Positions 37,056 through 50,914 of a stretch of DNA of 64,000 nt are shown here, piece after piece. Made by a program: the position numbers and the translations under genes. This stretch comes from Isoperla grammatica (lineage: Eukaryota; Arthropoda; Insecta; Plecoptera; Perlodidae): NCBI GenBank assembly GCA_945910005.1, contig CAMDTW010000265.1, forward strand, positions 62,001-126,000, read 5' to 3'. Each line of letters starts with the position of its first letter. Position 1 is the stretch's first letter. The notes beneath the pieces were generated by a model, which was not told the DNA's origin, did no database searches, and was given only the letters and a program-made list of their open reading frames with translations.

Positions 37056-39366
37056 TTTTAAGAGGAATCTTGCATACGGCTGGGATTCCTAAGGGTTTCA
37101 ACCAAAGTTGACAAATCGTTGTTTTAGAGCGTTTCAGGCTCCAATAAGCACAATTTGTCCATTTCGTCACATTTCGATAACTTCTATAGAAGTTACACCC
37201 TCCGTTGAAAAATAAGAATTATAGGCTGCATTCTTCAAGAGTATAATGAAAATGCATAAATTGAGTTTTTTCGTCGTTTTTGGTTAAAATATGTATAAAA
37301 AATAGAAATTGGCTGATTTCAGTCTATCTACCACAAACTTCCAGTTTTAAGAGGAATCTTGCATACGGCTGGGATTCCTTAGGGTTTCAACCAAAGTTGA
37401 CAAATCGTTGTTTTAGAGCGTTTCAGGCTCCAATAAGCACAATTTGTCCATTTCGTCACATTTCGATAACTTCTATAGAAGTTACACCCTCCGTTGAAAA
37501 ATAAGAATTATAGGCTGCATTCTTCAAGAGTATAATGAAAATGCATAAATTGAGTTTTTTCGTCGTTTTTGGTTAAAATATGCATAAAAAATAGAAATTG
37601 GCTGATTTCAGTCTATCTACCACAAACTTCCAGTTTTAAGAGGAATCTTGCATACGGCCGGGATTCCTAAGGGTTTCAACCAAAAATGACAAATCGTTGT
37701 TTTAGAGCGTTTCAGGCTCCAATAAGCACAATTTGTCCATTTCGTCACATTTCGATAACTTCTATAGAAGTTACACCCTCCGTTGAAAAATAAGAATTAT
37801 AGGCTGCATTCTTCAAGAGTATAATGAAAATGCATAAATTGAGTTTTTTCGTCGTTTTTGGTTAAAATATGCATAAAATATAGAAATTGGCTGATTTCAG
37901 TCTATCTACCACAAACTTCCAGTTTTAAGAGGAATCTTGCATACGGCTGGGATTCCTAAGGGTTTCAACCAAAGTTGACAAATCGTTGTTTTAGAGCGTT
38001 TCAGGCTCCAATAAGCACAATTTGTCCATTTCGTCACATTTCGATAACTACTTTAGAAGTTACACCAACCGTTGAAAAATAATAATGTTAGTGTGCAATC
38101 TGAAAGAGTATTATGAAAATGCATAAATTGAGTTTTTTGGTCGTTTTAGGTTAAAATATGCATAAAATATAGAAATTGGCTGATTTTAGTCTATCTACCA
38201 CAAACTTCCAGTTTAAAGAGGAATCTTGCATACGGCCGGGATTCCTAAGGGTTTCAACTAAAGTTGACAAATCGTTGTTTTAGAGCGTTTCAGGCTCCAA
38301 TAAGCACAAATTGTCCATTTCGTCACATTTCGATAACTTCTATAGAAGTTACACCCTCCGTTGAAAAATAAGAATTATAGGCTGCATTCTTCAAGAGTAT
38401 AATGAAAATGCATAAATTGAGTTTTTTCGTCGTTTTTGGTTAAAATATGCATAAAAAATAGAAATTGGCTGATTTCAGTCTATCTACCACAAACTTCCAG
38501 TTTTAAGAGGAATCTTGCATACGGCCGGGATTCCTAAGGGTTTCAACCAAAGTTAACAAAACGTTGTTTTAGAGCGTTTCAGGCTCCAATAAGCACAATT
38601 TGTCCATTTCGTCACATTTCGATAACTACTTTAGAAGTTACACCAACCGTTGAAAAATAATAATGTTAGTGTGCATTCTGAAAGAGTTATATGAAAATGC
38701 ATAAATTGAGTTTTTTGGTCGTTTTTGGTTAAAATATGCATAAAATATAGAAATTGGCTGATTTTAGTCTATCTACCACAAACTTCCAGTTTTAAGAGGA
38801 ATCTTGCATACGGCCGGGATTCCTAAGGGTTTCAACCAAAGTTGACAAATCGTTGTTTTAGAGCGTTTCAGGCTCCAATAAGCACAAATTGTCCATTTCG
38901 TCACATTTCGATAACTTCTATAGAAGTTACACCCTCCGTTAAAAAATAAGAATTATAGGCTGCATTCTTCAAGAGTTTAATGAAAATGCATAAATTGAGT
39001 GTTTTCGTCGTTTTTGGTTAAAATATGCATAAAATATAGAAATTGGCTGATTTTAGTCTATCTACCACAAACTTACAGTTTTAAGAGGAATCTTGCATAC
39101 GGCTGGGATTCCTAAGGGTTTCAACCAAAGTTGACAAATCGTTGTTTTAGAGCGTTTCAGGCTCCAATAAGCACAATTTGTCCATTTCGTCACATTTCGA
39201 TAACTACTTTAGAAGTTACACCAACCGTTGAAAAATAATAATGTTAGTGTGCATTCTGAAAGAGTATTATGAAAATGCATAAATTGAGTTTTTGGTCGTT
39301 TTTGGTTAAAATATGCATAAAATATAGAAATTGGCTGATTTTAGTCTATCTACCACAAACTTCCAG

Positions 39367-40810
39367 TTTAAAGAGGAATCTTGCATACGGCCGGGATTCC
39401 TAAGGGTTTCAACTAAAGTTGACAAATCGTTGTTTTAGAGCGTTTCAGGCTCCAATAAGCACAAATTGTCCATTTCGTCACATTTCGATAACTTCTATAG
39501 AAGTTACACCCTCCGTTGAAAAATAAGAATTATAGGCTGCATTCTTCAAGAGTATAATGAAAATGCATAAATTGAGTTTTTTCGTCGTTTTTGGTTAAAA
39601 TATGCATAAAATATAGAAATTGGCTGATTTTAGTCTATCTACCACAAACTTCCAGTTTTAAGAGGAATCTTGCATACGGCTGGGATTCCTAAGGGTTTCA
39701 ACCAAATTGCACAAATCGTTGTTTTAGAGCGTTTCAGGCTCCAATAAGCACAATTTGTCCATTTCGTCACATTTCGATAACTTCTATAGAAGTTACACCC
39801 TCCGTCGAAAAATAAGAATTATAGTTTGCATTCTTCAAGAGTATAATGAAAATGCATAAATTGAGTTTTTCGTCGTTTTTGGTTAAAATATGCATAAAAA
39901 ATAGAAATTGGCTGATTTCAGTCTATCTACCACGAACATCCAGTTTTAAGAGAAATCTTGCATACGGCCGGGATTCCTAAGGGTTTCAACCAAAGTTGAC
40001 AAATCGTTGTTTTAGAGCGTTTCAGGCTCCAATAAGCACAATTTGTCCATTTCGTCACATTTCGATAACTTCTATAGAAGTTACACCCTCCGTTAAAAAA
40101 TAAGAATTATAGGCTGCATTCTTCAAGAGTATAATGAAAATGCATAAATTGAGTTTTTTTTGCGTTTTTGGTTTAAATATGCATAAAATATAGAAATTGG
40201 CTGATTTTAGTCTATCTACCACAAACTTCCAGTTTTAAGACGAATCTTGCATACGGCTGGGATTCCTAAGGGTTTCAACCAAATTGCACAAATCGTTGTT
40301 TTAGAGCGTTTCAGGCTCCAATAAGCACAATTTGTCCATTTCGTCACATTTCGATAACTTCTATAGAAGTTACACTCTCCGTTGAAAAATAAGAATTATA
40401 TTTTGCATTCTTTAAGAGTATTATGAAAATGCATAAATTGAGTTTTTTGGTCGTTTTTGGTTAAAATATGGATAAAATATAGAAATTGGCTGATTTCAGT
40501 CTATCTACCACAAACTTCGAGTTTTAAGAGGAATCTTGCATACAGCTGGGATTCCTAAGTGTTTCAACCAAAGTTGACAAATCGTTGTTTTAGAGCGTTT
40601 CAGGCTCTAATAAGAACAATTTGTCCATTTCGTCACATTTCGATTACTTCTATAGAAGTTACACCCTCCGTTGAAAAATAAGAATTATAGGCTGCATTCT
40701 TCAAGAGTATAATGAAAATGCATAAATTGCGTTTTTTCGTCGTTTTTGGTTAAAATATGCATAAAAAATAGAAATTGGCTGATTTCAGTCTATCTACCAC
40801 AAACTTCCAG
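39367..40810. repeat. Five-monomer cassette, copy 3
   Basis: 1444 bp, marker for marker like copy 2, including TAGTTTGCATTC, TCTAATAAGAAC and CATTCTTTAAGAG. The downstream monomer again has ATTCCTTAGGG, as after copies 1 and 2, so the copied segment is longer than the cassette. Confidence 0.87.
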
Positions 40811-41677
40811 TTTTAAGAGGAATCTTGCATACGGCTGGGATTCCTAAGGGTTTCAACCAAAGTTGACAAATCGTTGTTTTAGAGCGTTTCAGGCTCCAAT
40901 AAGCACAATTTGTCCATTTCGTCACATTTCGATAACTTCTATAGAAGTTACACCCTCCGTTGAAAAATAAGAATTATAGGCTGCATTCTTCAAGAGTATA
41001 ATGAAAATGCATAAATTGAGTTTTTTCGTCGTTTTTGGTTAAAATATGCATAAAAAATAGAAATTGGCTGATTTCAGTCTATCTACCACAAACTTCCAGT
41101 TTTAAGAGGAATCTTGCATACGGCCGGGATTCCTTAGGGTTTCAACCAAAGTTGACAAATCGTTGTTTTAGAGCGTTTCAGGCTCCAATAAGCACAATTT
41201 GTCCATTTCGTCACATTTCGATAACTTCTATAGAAGTTACACCCTCCGTTGAAAAATAAGAATTATAGGCTGCATTCTTCAAGAGTATAATGAAAATGCA
41301 TAAATTGAGTTTTTTCGTCGTTTTTGGTTAAAATATGCATAAAATATAGAAATTGGCTGATTTCAGTCTATCTACCACAAACTTCCAGTTTTAAGAGGAA
41401 TCTTGCATACGGCTGGGATTCCTAAGGGTTTCAACCAAAGTTGACAAATCGTTGTTTTAGAGCGTTTCAGGCTCCAATAAGCACAATTTGTCCATTTCGT
41501 CACATTTCGATAACTACTTTAGAAGTTACACCAACCGTTGAAAAATAATAATGTTAGTGTGCATTCTGAAAGAGTATTATGAAAATGCATAAATTGAGTT
41601 TTTTGGTCGTTTTTGGTTAAAATATGCATAAAATATAGAAATTGGCTGATTTTAGTCTATCTACCACAAACTTCCAG

Positions 41678-43118
41678 TTTAAAGAGGAATCTTGCATACG
41701 GCCGGGATTCCTAAGGGTTTCAACTAAAGTTGACAAATCGTTGTTTTAGAGCGTTTCAGGCTCCAATAAGCACAAATTGTCCATTTCGTCACATTTCGAT
41801 AACTTCTATAGAAGTTACACCCTCCGTTGAAAAATAAGAATTATAGGCTGCATTCTTCAAGAGTATAATGAAAATGCATAAATTGAGTTTTTTCATCTAT
41901 TTTGGTTAAAATATGCATAAAATATAGAAATTGGCTGATTTTAGTCTATCTACCACAAACTTCCAGTTTTAAGAGGAATCTTGCATACGGCTGGGATTCC
42001 TAAGGGTTTCAACCAAATTGCACAAATCGTTGTTTTAGAGCGTTTCAGGCTCCAATAAGCACAATTTGTCCATTTCGTCACATTTCGATAACTTCTATAG
42101 AAGTTACACCCTCCGTCGAAAAATAAGAATTATAGGTTGCATTCTTCAAGAGTATAATGAAAATGCATAAATTGAGTTTTTCGTCGTTTTTGGTTAAAAT
42201 ATGCATAAAAAATAGAAATTGGCTGATTTCAGTCTATCTACCACGAACATCCAGTTTTAAGAGAAATCTTGCATACGGCCGGGATTCCTAAGGGTTTCAA
42301 CCAAAGTTGACAAATCGTTGTTTTAGAGCGTTTCAGGCTCCAATAAGAACAATTTGTCCATTTCGTCACATTTCGATAACTTCTATAGAAGTTACACCCT
42401 CCGTTAAAAAATAAGAATTATAGGCTGCATTCTTCAAGAGTATAATGAAAATGCATAAATTGAGTTTTTGCGTTTTTGGTTTAAATATGCATAAAATATA
42501 GAAATTGGCTGATTTTAGTCTATCTATCACAAACTTCCAGTTTTAAGACGAATCTTGCATACGGCTGGGATTCCTAAGGGTTTCAACCAAATTGCACAAA
42601 TCGTTGTTTTAGAGCGTTTCAGGCTCCAATAAGCACAATTTGTCCTTTTCGTCACATTTCGATAACTTCTATAGAAGTTACACTCTCCGTTGAAAAATAA
42701 GAATTATATTTTGCATTCTTCAATAGTATTATGAAAATGCATAAATTGAGTTTTTTGGTCGTTTTTGGTTAAAATATGGATAAAATATAGAAATTGGCTG
42801 ATTTCAGTCTATCTACCACAAACTTCGAGTTTTAAGAGGAATCTTGCATACAGCTGGGATTCCTAAGTGTTTCAACCAAAGTTGACAAATCGTTGTTTTA
42901 GAGCGTTTCAGGCTCCAATAAGCACAATTTTTCCATTTCGTCACATTTCGATTACTTCTATAGAAGTTACACCCTCCGTTGAAAAATAAGAATTATAGGC
43001 TGCATTCTTCAAGAGTATAATGAAAATGCATAAATTGCGTTTTTTCGTCGTTTTTGGTTAAAATATGCATAAAAAATAGAAATTGGCTGATTTCAGTCTA
43101 TCTACCACAAACTTCCAG
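41678..43118. repeat. Five-monomer cassette, copy 4
   Basis: 1441 bp. Carries all markers but lacks the T-run expansion in monomer 3 (GAGTTTTTGCG) and has TTTTTTCATCTATTTTGG in monomer 1, a private change. It lies only 8 monomers after copy 3, in contrast to the 13-monomer spacing of copies 2-3 and 4-5. Confidence 0.85.
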
Positions 43119-44852
43119 TTTTAAGAGGAATCTTGCATACGGCTGGGATTCCTAAGGGTTTCAACCAAAGTTGACAAATCGTTGTTTTAGAGCGTTTCAG
43201 GCTCCAATAAGCACAATTTGTCCATTTTGTCACATTTCGATAACTTCTATAGAAGTTACACCCTCCGTTGAAAAATAAGAATTATAGGCTGCATTCTTCA
43301 AGAGTATAATGAAAATGCATAAATTGAGTTTTTTCGTCGTTTTTGGTTAAAATATGCATAAAATATAGAAATTGGCTGATTTCAGTCTATCTACCACAAA
43401 CTTCCAGTTTTAAGAGGAATCTTGCATACGGCTGGGATGCCTAAGGGTTTCATCCAAAGTTGACAAATCGTTGTTTTAGAGCGTTTCAGGCTCTAATAAG
43501 CATAATTTGTCCATTTCGTCACATTTCGATAACTACTTTAGAAGTTACACCAACCGTTGAAAAATAATAATGTTAGTGTGCATTCTGAAAGAGTATTATG
43601 AAAATGCATAAATTGAGTTTTTTGGTCGTTTTTGGTTAAAATATGCATAAAATATAGAAATTGGGTGATTTTAGTCTATCTACTACAAACTTCCAGTTTA
43701 GAGAGGAATCTTGCATACGGCCGGGATTCCTAAGGGTTTCAACCAAAGTTGACAAATCGTTGTTTTAGAGCGTTTCAGGCTCCAATAAGCACAAATTGTC
43801 CATTTCGTCACATTTCGATAACTTCTATAGAAGTTACACCCTCCGTTGAAAAATAAGAATTATAGGCTGCATTCTTCAAGAGTATAATGAAAATGCATAA
43901 ATTGAGTTTTTTCGTCGTTTTTGGTTAAAATATGCATAAAATATAGAAATTGGCTGATTTTAGTCTATCTACCACAAACTTCCAGTTTTAAGAGGAATCT
44001 TGCATACGGCTGGGATTCCTAAGGGTTTCAACCAAATTGCACAAATCGTTGTTTTAGAGCGTTTCAGGCTCCAATAAGCACAATTTGTCCATTTCGTCAC
44101 ATTTCGATAACTTCTATAGAAGTTACACCCTCCGTCGAAAAATAAGAATTATAGGTTGCATTCTTCAAGAGTATAATGAAAATGCATAAATTGAGTTTTT
44201 TCGTCGTTTTTGGTTAAAATATGCATAAAAAATAGAAATTGGCTGATTTCAGTCTATCTACCACAAACTTCCAGTTTTAAGAGGAATCTTGTATACGGCC
44301 GGGATTCCTAAGGGTTTCAACCAAAGTTGACAAATCGTTGTTTTAGAGCGTTTTAGGCTCCAATAAGCACAATTTGTCCATTTCGTCACATTTCGATAAC
44401 TTCTATAGAAGTTACACCCTCCGTTAAAAAATAAGAATTTTAGGCTGCATTCTTCAAGAGTATAATGAAAATGCATAAATTGAGTTTTTTCGTCGTTTTT
44501 GGTTAAAATATGCATAAAATATAGAAATTGGCTGATTTTAGTCTATCTACCACAAACTTCCAGTTTTAAGAGGAATCTTGCATACGGCTGGGATTCCTAA
44601 GGGTTTCAACCAAATTGCACAAATCGTTGTTTTAGACCGTTTCAGGCTCCAATAAGCACAATTTGTCCATTTCGACACATTTCGATAACTTCTATAGAAG
44701 TTACACCCTCCGTCGAAAAATAAGAATTATAGGTTGCATTCTTCAAGAGTATAATGAAAATGCATAAATTAAGTTTTTTCGTCGTTTTTGGTTAAAATAT
44801 GCATAAAAAATAGAAATTGGCTGATTTCAGTCTATCTACCACAAACTTCCAG

Positions 44853-45142
44853 TTTTAAGAGGAATCTTGCATACGGCCGGGATTCCTAAGGGTTTCAACC
44901 AAAGTTGACAAATCGTTGTTTTAGAGCGTTTCAGGCTCCAATAAGCACAATTTGTCCATTTCGTCACATCATTTCGATAACTTCTATAGAAGTAACACCC
45001 TCCGTTAAAAATAAGAATTATAGGCTGCATTCTGAAAGAGTATTATGAAAATGCATAAATTGAGTTTTTTGGTCGTTTTTGGTTAAAATATGTATAAAAT
45101 ATAGAAATTGGCTGATTTTAGTCTATCTACCACAAACTTTCA
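44853..45142. repeat. Hybrid A/B monomer, copy 1
   Basis: The left part is class A (intact palindrome, ACACCCTCCG, ATAGGCTGCATTCT). It then switches to class B (CTGAAAGAGTATTATG, TTTTTTGGTCG) and ends with TATGTATAAAA. The switch lies within or beside GCATTCT, a stretch common to both classes. It also has a 3-bp insertion (CACATCATTTCG near 44965). Confidence 0.8.
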
Positions 45143-45431
45143 GTTTTAAGAGGAATCTTGCATACGGCTGGGATTCCTAAGGGTTTCAACCAAAGTTGAC
45201 AAATCGTTGTTTTAGAGCGTTTCAGGCTCCAATAAGCACAATTTGTTCATTTCGTCACATTTCGATAACTACTTTAGAAGTTACACCAACCGTTGAAAAA
45301 TAATAATGTTAGTGTGCATTCTGAAAGAGTATTATGAAAATGCATAAATTGAGTTTTTGGTCGTTTTTGGTTAAAATATGCATAAAATATAGAAATTGGC
45401 TGATTTTAGTCTATCTACCACAAACTTCCAG

Positions 45432-46870
45432 TTTAAAGAGGAATGTTGCATACGGCCGGGATTCCTAAGGGTTTCAACTAAAGTTGACAAATCGTTGTTT
45501 TAGAGCGTTTCAGGCTCCAATAAGCACAAATTGTCCATTTCGTAACATTTCGATAACTTCTATAGAAGTTACACCCTCCGTTGAAAAATAAGAATTATAG
45601 GCTGCATTCTTCAAGAGTATAATGAAAATGCATAAATTGAGTTTTTTCGTCGTTTTTGGTTATAATATGCATAAAATATAGAAATTGGCTGATTTAGTCT
45701 ATCTACCACAAACTTCCAGTTTTAAGAGGAATCTTGCATACGGCTGGGATTCCTAAGGGTTTCAACCAAATTGCACAAATCGTTGTTTTAGAGCGTTTCA
45801 GGCTCCAATAAGCACAATTTGTCCATTGCGTCACATTTCGATAACTTCTATAGAAGTTACACCCTCCGTCGAAAAATAAGAATTATAGGTTGCATTCTTC
45901 AAGAGTATAATGAAAATGCATAAATTGAGTTTTTCGTCGTTTTTGGTTAAAATATGCATAAAAAATAGAAATTGGCTGATTTCAGTCTATCTACCACGAA
46001 CATCCAGTTTTAAGAGAAATCTTGCATACGGCCGGGATTCCTAAGGGTTTCAACCAAAGTTGACAAATCGTTGTTTTAGAGCGTTTCAGGCTCCAATAAG
46101 CACAATTTGTCTATTTCGTCACATTTCGATAACTTCTTTAGAAGGTACACCCTCCGTTAAAAAATAAGCAATAATAGGCTGCATTCTTCAAGAGTATAAT
46201 GAAAATGCATAAATTGAGGTTTTTTGCGTTTTTGGTATAAATATGCATAAAATATAGAAATTGGCTGATTTATGTCTATCTACCACAAACTTCCATTTTA
46301 AGACGAATCTTGCATACGGCTGGGATTCTAAGGGTTTCAACCAAATTGCACAAATCGTTGTTTTAGAGCGTTTCAGGCTCCAATAAGCACAATTTGTCCA
46401 TTTCGTCACATTTCGATAACTTCTATAGAAGTTACACTCTCCGTTGAAAAATAAGAATTATATTTTGCATTCTTCAAGAGTATTATGAAAATGCATAAAT
46501 TGAGTTTTTTGGTCGTTTTTGGTTAAAATATGGATAAAATATAGAAATTGGCTGATTTCAGTCTATCTACCACAAACTTCGAGTTTTAAGAGGAATCTTG
46601 TATACAGCTGGATTCCTAAGTGTTTCAACCAAAGTTGACAAATCGTTGTTTTAGAGCGTTTCAGGCTCCAATAAGCACAATTTGTCCATTCGTCACATTT
46701 CGATTACTTCTATAGAAGTTACACCCTCCGTTGAAAAATAAGAATTATAGGCTGCATTCTTCAAGAGTATAATGAAAATGCATAAATTGCGTTTTTTCGT
46801 CGTTTTTGGTTAAAATATGCATAAAAAATAGAAATTGGCTGATTTCAGTCTATCTACCACAAACTTCCAG
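45432..46870. repeat. Five-monomer cassette, copy 5
   Basis: 1439 bp with all diagnostic markers, but the most damaged copy: AAGCAATAATAGG near 46167, GGTATAAATATG near 46236, TTCCATTTTAAG near 46291, GATTCTAAGG near 46323, GTATACAGCTGGATTCC near 46600 and CATTCGTCAC near 46687. Its fifth monomer is the start of the 12.4-kb-spaced duplication that reappears at 59007. Confidence 0.83.
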
Positions 46871-49800
46871 TTTTAAGAGGAATCTTGCATACGGCTGGGA
46901 TTCCTAAGGGTTTCAACCAAAGTTGACAAATCGTTGTTTTAGAGCGTTTCAGGCTCCAATAAGCACAATTTGTCCATTTCGTCACATTTCGATAACTTCT
47001 ATAGAAGTTACACCCTCCGTTGAAAATAAGAATTATAGGCTGCATTCTTCAAGAGTATAATGAAAATGCATAAATTGAGTTTTTTCGTCGTTTTTGGTTA
47101 AAATATGCATAAAATATAGAAATTGGCTGATTTCAGTCTATCTACCACAAACTTCCAGTTTTAAGAGGAATCTTGCATACGGCTGGGATTCCTAAGGGTT
47201 TCATCCAAAGTTGACAAATCGTTGTTTTAGAGCGTTTCAGGCTCCAATAAGCACAATTTGTCCATTTCGTCACATTTCGATAACTACTTTAGAAGTTACA
47301 CCAACCGTTGAAAAATAATAATGTTAGTGTGCATTCTGAAAGAGTATTATGAAAATGCATAAATTGAGTTTTTTGGTCGTTTTTGGTTATAATATGCATA
47401 AAATATAGAAATTGGCTGATTTTAGTCTATCTACCACAAACTTCCAGTTTAGAGAGGAATCTTGCATACGGCCGGGATTCCTAAGGGTTTCAACCAAAGT
47501 TGACAAATCGTTGTTTTAGAGCGTTTCAGGCTCCAATAAGCACAAATTGTCCATTTCGTCACATTTCGATAACTTCTATAGAAGTTACACCCTCCGTTAA
47601 AAAATAAGAATTATAGGCTGCATTCTTCAAGAGTATAATGAAAATGCATAAATTGAGTTTTTTCGTCGTTTTTGGTTAAAATATGCATAAAATATAGAAA
47701 TTGGCTGATTTTAGTCTATCTACCACAAACTTCCAGTTTTAAGAGGAATCTTGCATACGGCTGGGATTCCTAAGGGTTTCAACCAAATTGCACAAATCGT
47801 TGTTTTAGAGCGTTTCAGGCTCTAATAAGCACAATTTGTCCATTTCGTCACATTTCGATAACTTCTATAGAAGTTACACCCTCCGTCGAAAAATAAGAAT
47901 TATAGGTTGCATTCTTCAAGAGTATAATGAAAATACATAAATTGAGTTTTTTCGTCGTTTTTGGTTAAAATATGCATAAAAAATAGAAATTGGCTGATTT
48001 CTGTCTATCTACCACAAACTTCCAGTTTTAAGAGGAATCTTGCATACGGCCGGGATTCCTAAGGGTTTCAACCAAAGTTGACAAATCGTTGTTTTAGAGC
48101 GTTTTAGGCTCCAATAAGCACAATTTGTCCATTTCGTCACATTTCGATAACTTCTATAGAAGTTACACCCTCCGTTTAAAAATAAGAATTATAGGCTGCA
48201 TTCTTCAAGAGTATAATGAAAATGCATAAATTGAGTTTTTTCGTCGTTTTTGGTAAAAATATCCATAAAAAATAGAAATTGGCTGATTTTAGTCTATGTA
48301 CCACAAACTTCCAGTTTTAAGAGGAATCTTGCATACGGCTGGGATTCCTAAGGGTTTCAACCAAATTGCACAAATCGTTGTTTTAGAGCGTTTCAGGCTC
48401 CAATAAGCACAACTTGTCCATTTCGTCACATTTCGATAACTTCTATAGAAGTTACACCCTCCGTCGAAAAATAAGAATTATAGGTTGCATTCTTCAAGAG
48501 TATAATGAAAATGCATAAATTGAGTTTTTTCGTCGTTTTTGGTTAAAATATGCATAAAAAATAGAAATTGGCTGATTTCAGTCTATCTACCACAAACTTC
48601 CAGTTTTAAGAGGAATCTTGCATACGGCCGGGATTCCTAAGGGTTTCAACCAAAGTTAACAAATCGTTGTTTTAGAGCGTTTCATGCTCCAATAAGCACA
48701 ATTTGTCCATTTCGTCACATTTCGATAATTTCTATAGAAGTTACACCCTCCGTCGAAAAATAAGAATTATAGGTTGCATTCTTCAAGAGTATAATGAAAA
48801 TACATAAATTGAGTTTTTTCGTCGTTTTTGGTTAAAATATGCATAAATAATAGAAATTGGCTGATTTCAGTCTATCTACCACAAACTTCCAGTTTTAAGA
48901 GAAATCTTGCATACGGCCGGGATTCCTAAGGGTTTCAACCAAAGTTGACAAATCGTTTTTTAGAGCGTTTCAGGCTCCAATAAGCACAATTTGTCCATTT
49001 CGTCACATTTTGATAACTGCTTTAGAAGTTACACCAACCGTTGAAAAATAATAATGTTAGTGTGCATTCTGAAAGAGTTATATGAAAATGCTTAAATTGA
49101 GTTTTTTAGTCGTTTTTGGTTAAAATATGCATAAAATATAGAAATTGGCTGATTTTAGTCTATCTACCACAAACTTCCAGTTTTAAGAGGAATCTTGCAT
49201 ACGGCCGGGATTCCTAAGGGTTTCAACCAAAGTTGACAAATCGTTGTTTTAGAGCGTTTCAGGCTCCAATAACCACAAATTGTCCATTTCGTCACATTTC
49301 GATAACTTCTATAGAAGTTACACCCTCCGTTGAAAAATAAGAATTATAGGCTGCATTCTTCAAGAGTATAATGAAAATGCATACATTGAGTTTTTTCGTC
49401 GTTTTTGGTTAAAATATGCATAAAATATAGAAATTGGCTGATTTTAGTCTATCTACCACAACCTTCCAGTTTTAAGAGGAATCTTGCATACGGCTGGGAT
49501 TTCTAAGGGTTTCAACCAAATTGCACAAATCGTTGTTTTAGAGCGTTTCAGGCTCCAATAAGCACAATTTGTCCATTTCGTCACATTTCGATAACTTCTA
49601 TAGAAGTTACACCCTCCGTCGAAAAATAAGAATTATAGGTTGCATTCTTCAAGAGTATAATGAAAATGCATAAATTGAGTTTTTTCGTCGTTTTTGGTTA
49701 AAATATGCATAAAAAATAGAAATTGGCTGATTTCAGTCTATCTACCACAAACTTCCAGTTTTAAGAGGAATCTTGCATACGGCCGGGATTCCTAAGGGTT

Positions 49801-49990
49801 TCAACCAAAGTTGACAAATCGTTGTTTTAGAGCGTTTTAGGCTCCAATAAGCACAATTTGTCCATTTCGTCACATTTCGATAACTTCTATAGAAGTAACA
49901 CCCTCCGTTAAAAAATAAGAATTATAGGCTGCATTCTTCAAGAGTATAATGAAAATGCATAAATTGAGTTTTTTCGTCGTTTTTGGTTAA
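46583..49990. repeat. 12.42-kb-spaced duplication, copy 1 (~12 monomers)
   Basis: Corresponds to 59007-62410 at an offset of about 12420-12426 bp, or 43 monomers. Matching markers in order are CGATTACTTC with AAATTGCG (46703/59127), TTTCATCC, the B monomer (47285/59707), GTTTAGAGAGG, CTCTAATAAG, TTTCTGTCTATC (48000/60426), TATCCATAAA, TCTATGTACC, ATAAATAATAG (48847/61270), CGTTTTTTAGAG (48955/61381), AGAGTTATATG with ATGCTTAAATTG, GGATTTCTAAGG and GAAGTAACACC (49901/62321). Homology ends at GGTTAAAATATGC versus GGTAAAAATATCC. Confidence 0.83.
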
Positions 49991-50336
49991 AATATGCATA
50001 AAATATAGAAATTGGCTGATTTTAGTCTATCTACCACAAACTTCCAGTTTTAAGAGGAATCTTGCACACGGCTGGGATTCCTAAGGGTTTCAACCAAATT
50101 GCACAAATCGTTGTTTTAGACCGTTTCAGGCTCCAATAAGCACAACTTGTCCATTTCGTCACATTTCGATAACTTCTATAGAAGTTACACCCTCCGTCGA
50201 AAAATAAGAATTATAGGTTGCATTCTTCAAGAGTATAATGAAAATGCATAAATTGAGTTTTTTCGTCGTTTTTGGTTAAAATATCCATAAAATATAGGAA
50301 TTGGCTGATTTCAGTCCATCTACCACAAACTTCCAG

Positions 50337-50625
50337 TTTTAAGAGGAATCTTGCATACGGCCGGGATTCCTAAGGGTTTCAACCAAAGTTGACAAATCGT
50401 TGTTTTAGAGCGTTTCAGGCTCCAATAAGCACAATTTGTCCATTTCGTCACATTTCGATAACTTCTATAGAAGTTACACCCTCCGTTGAAAAATAAGAAT
50501 TATAGGCTGCATTCTTCAAGAGTATAATGAAAATGCATAAATTGAGTTTTTTCGTCGTTTTTGGTTAAAATATGCATAAAATATAGAAATTGGCTGATTT
50601 CAGTCTATCTACCACAAACTTCCAG
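50337..50625. repeat. Reference monomer, class A1 (289 bp)
   Basis: A clean example of the A1 class: CGGCCGGGATTCC, CCAAAGTTGACAAATC, an intact palindrome (TAACTTCTATAGAAGTTA), ACACCCTCCGTTG, ATAGGCTGCATTCTTCAAG, AGTATAATG, a TTTTTTCGTCG block and AAAATATAG. Class membership here is by shared sites read by eye, not by a computed tree, and the GGCCGGG/GGCTGGG and GTTGAC/TTGCAC sites assort partly independently of the downstream sites. Confidence 0.85.
50459..50476. repeat. 18-bp perfect palindrome (example site in A-class monomers)
   Basis: TAACTTCTATAGAAGTTA equals its own reverse complement over 18 bp. It is present once per A1/A2 monomer across the window, with occasional one-base variants (TTCCATAG, TTCTAGAG, TTCTTTAG). 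Such a dyad could form a cruciform or bind a dimeric protein. No such protein can be inferred from this window. Confidence 0.85.
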
Positions 50626-50914
50626 TTTTAAGAGGAATCTTGTATACGGCTGGGATTCCTAAGGGTTTCAACCAAAGTTGACAAATCGTTGTTTTAGAGC
50701 GTTTCAGGCTCCAATAAGCACAATTTGTCCATTTCGTCACATTTCAATAACTTCTATAGAAGTTACACCCTCCGTCAAAATATAAGAATTATAGGTTGCA
50801 TTCTTCAAGAGTATAATGAAAATGCAAAAATTGAGTTTTTTCGTCGTTTTTGGTTAAAATATGCATAAAATATAGAAATTGGCTGATTTTAGTCTATCTA
50901 CCACAAACTTCCAG

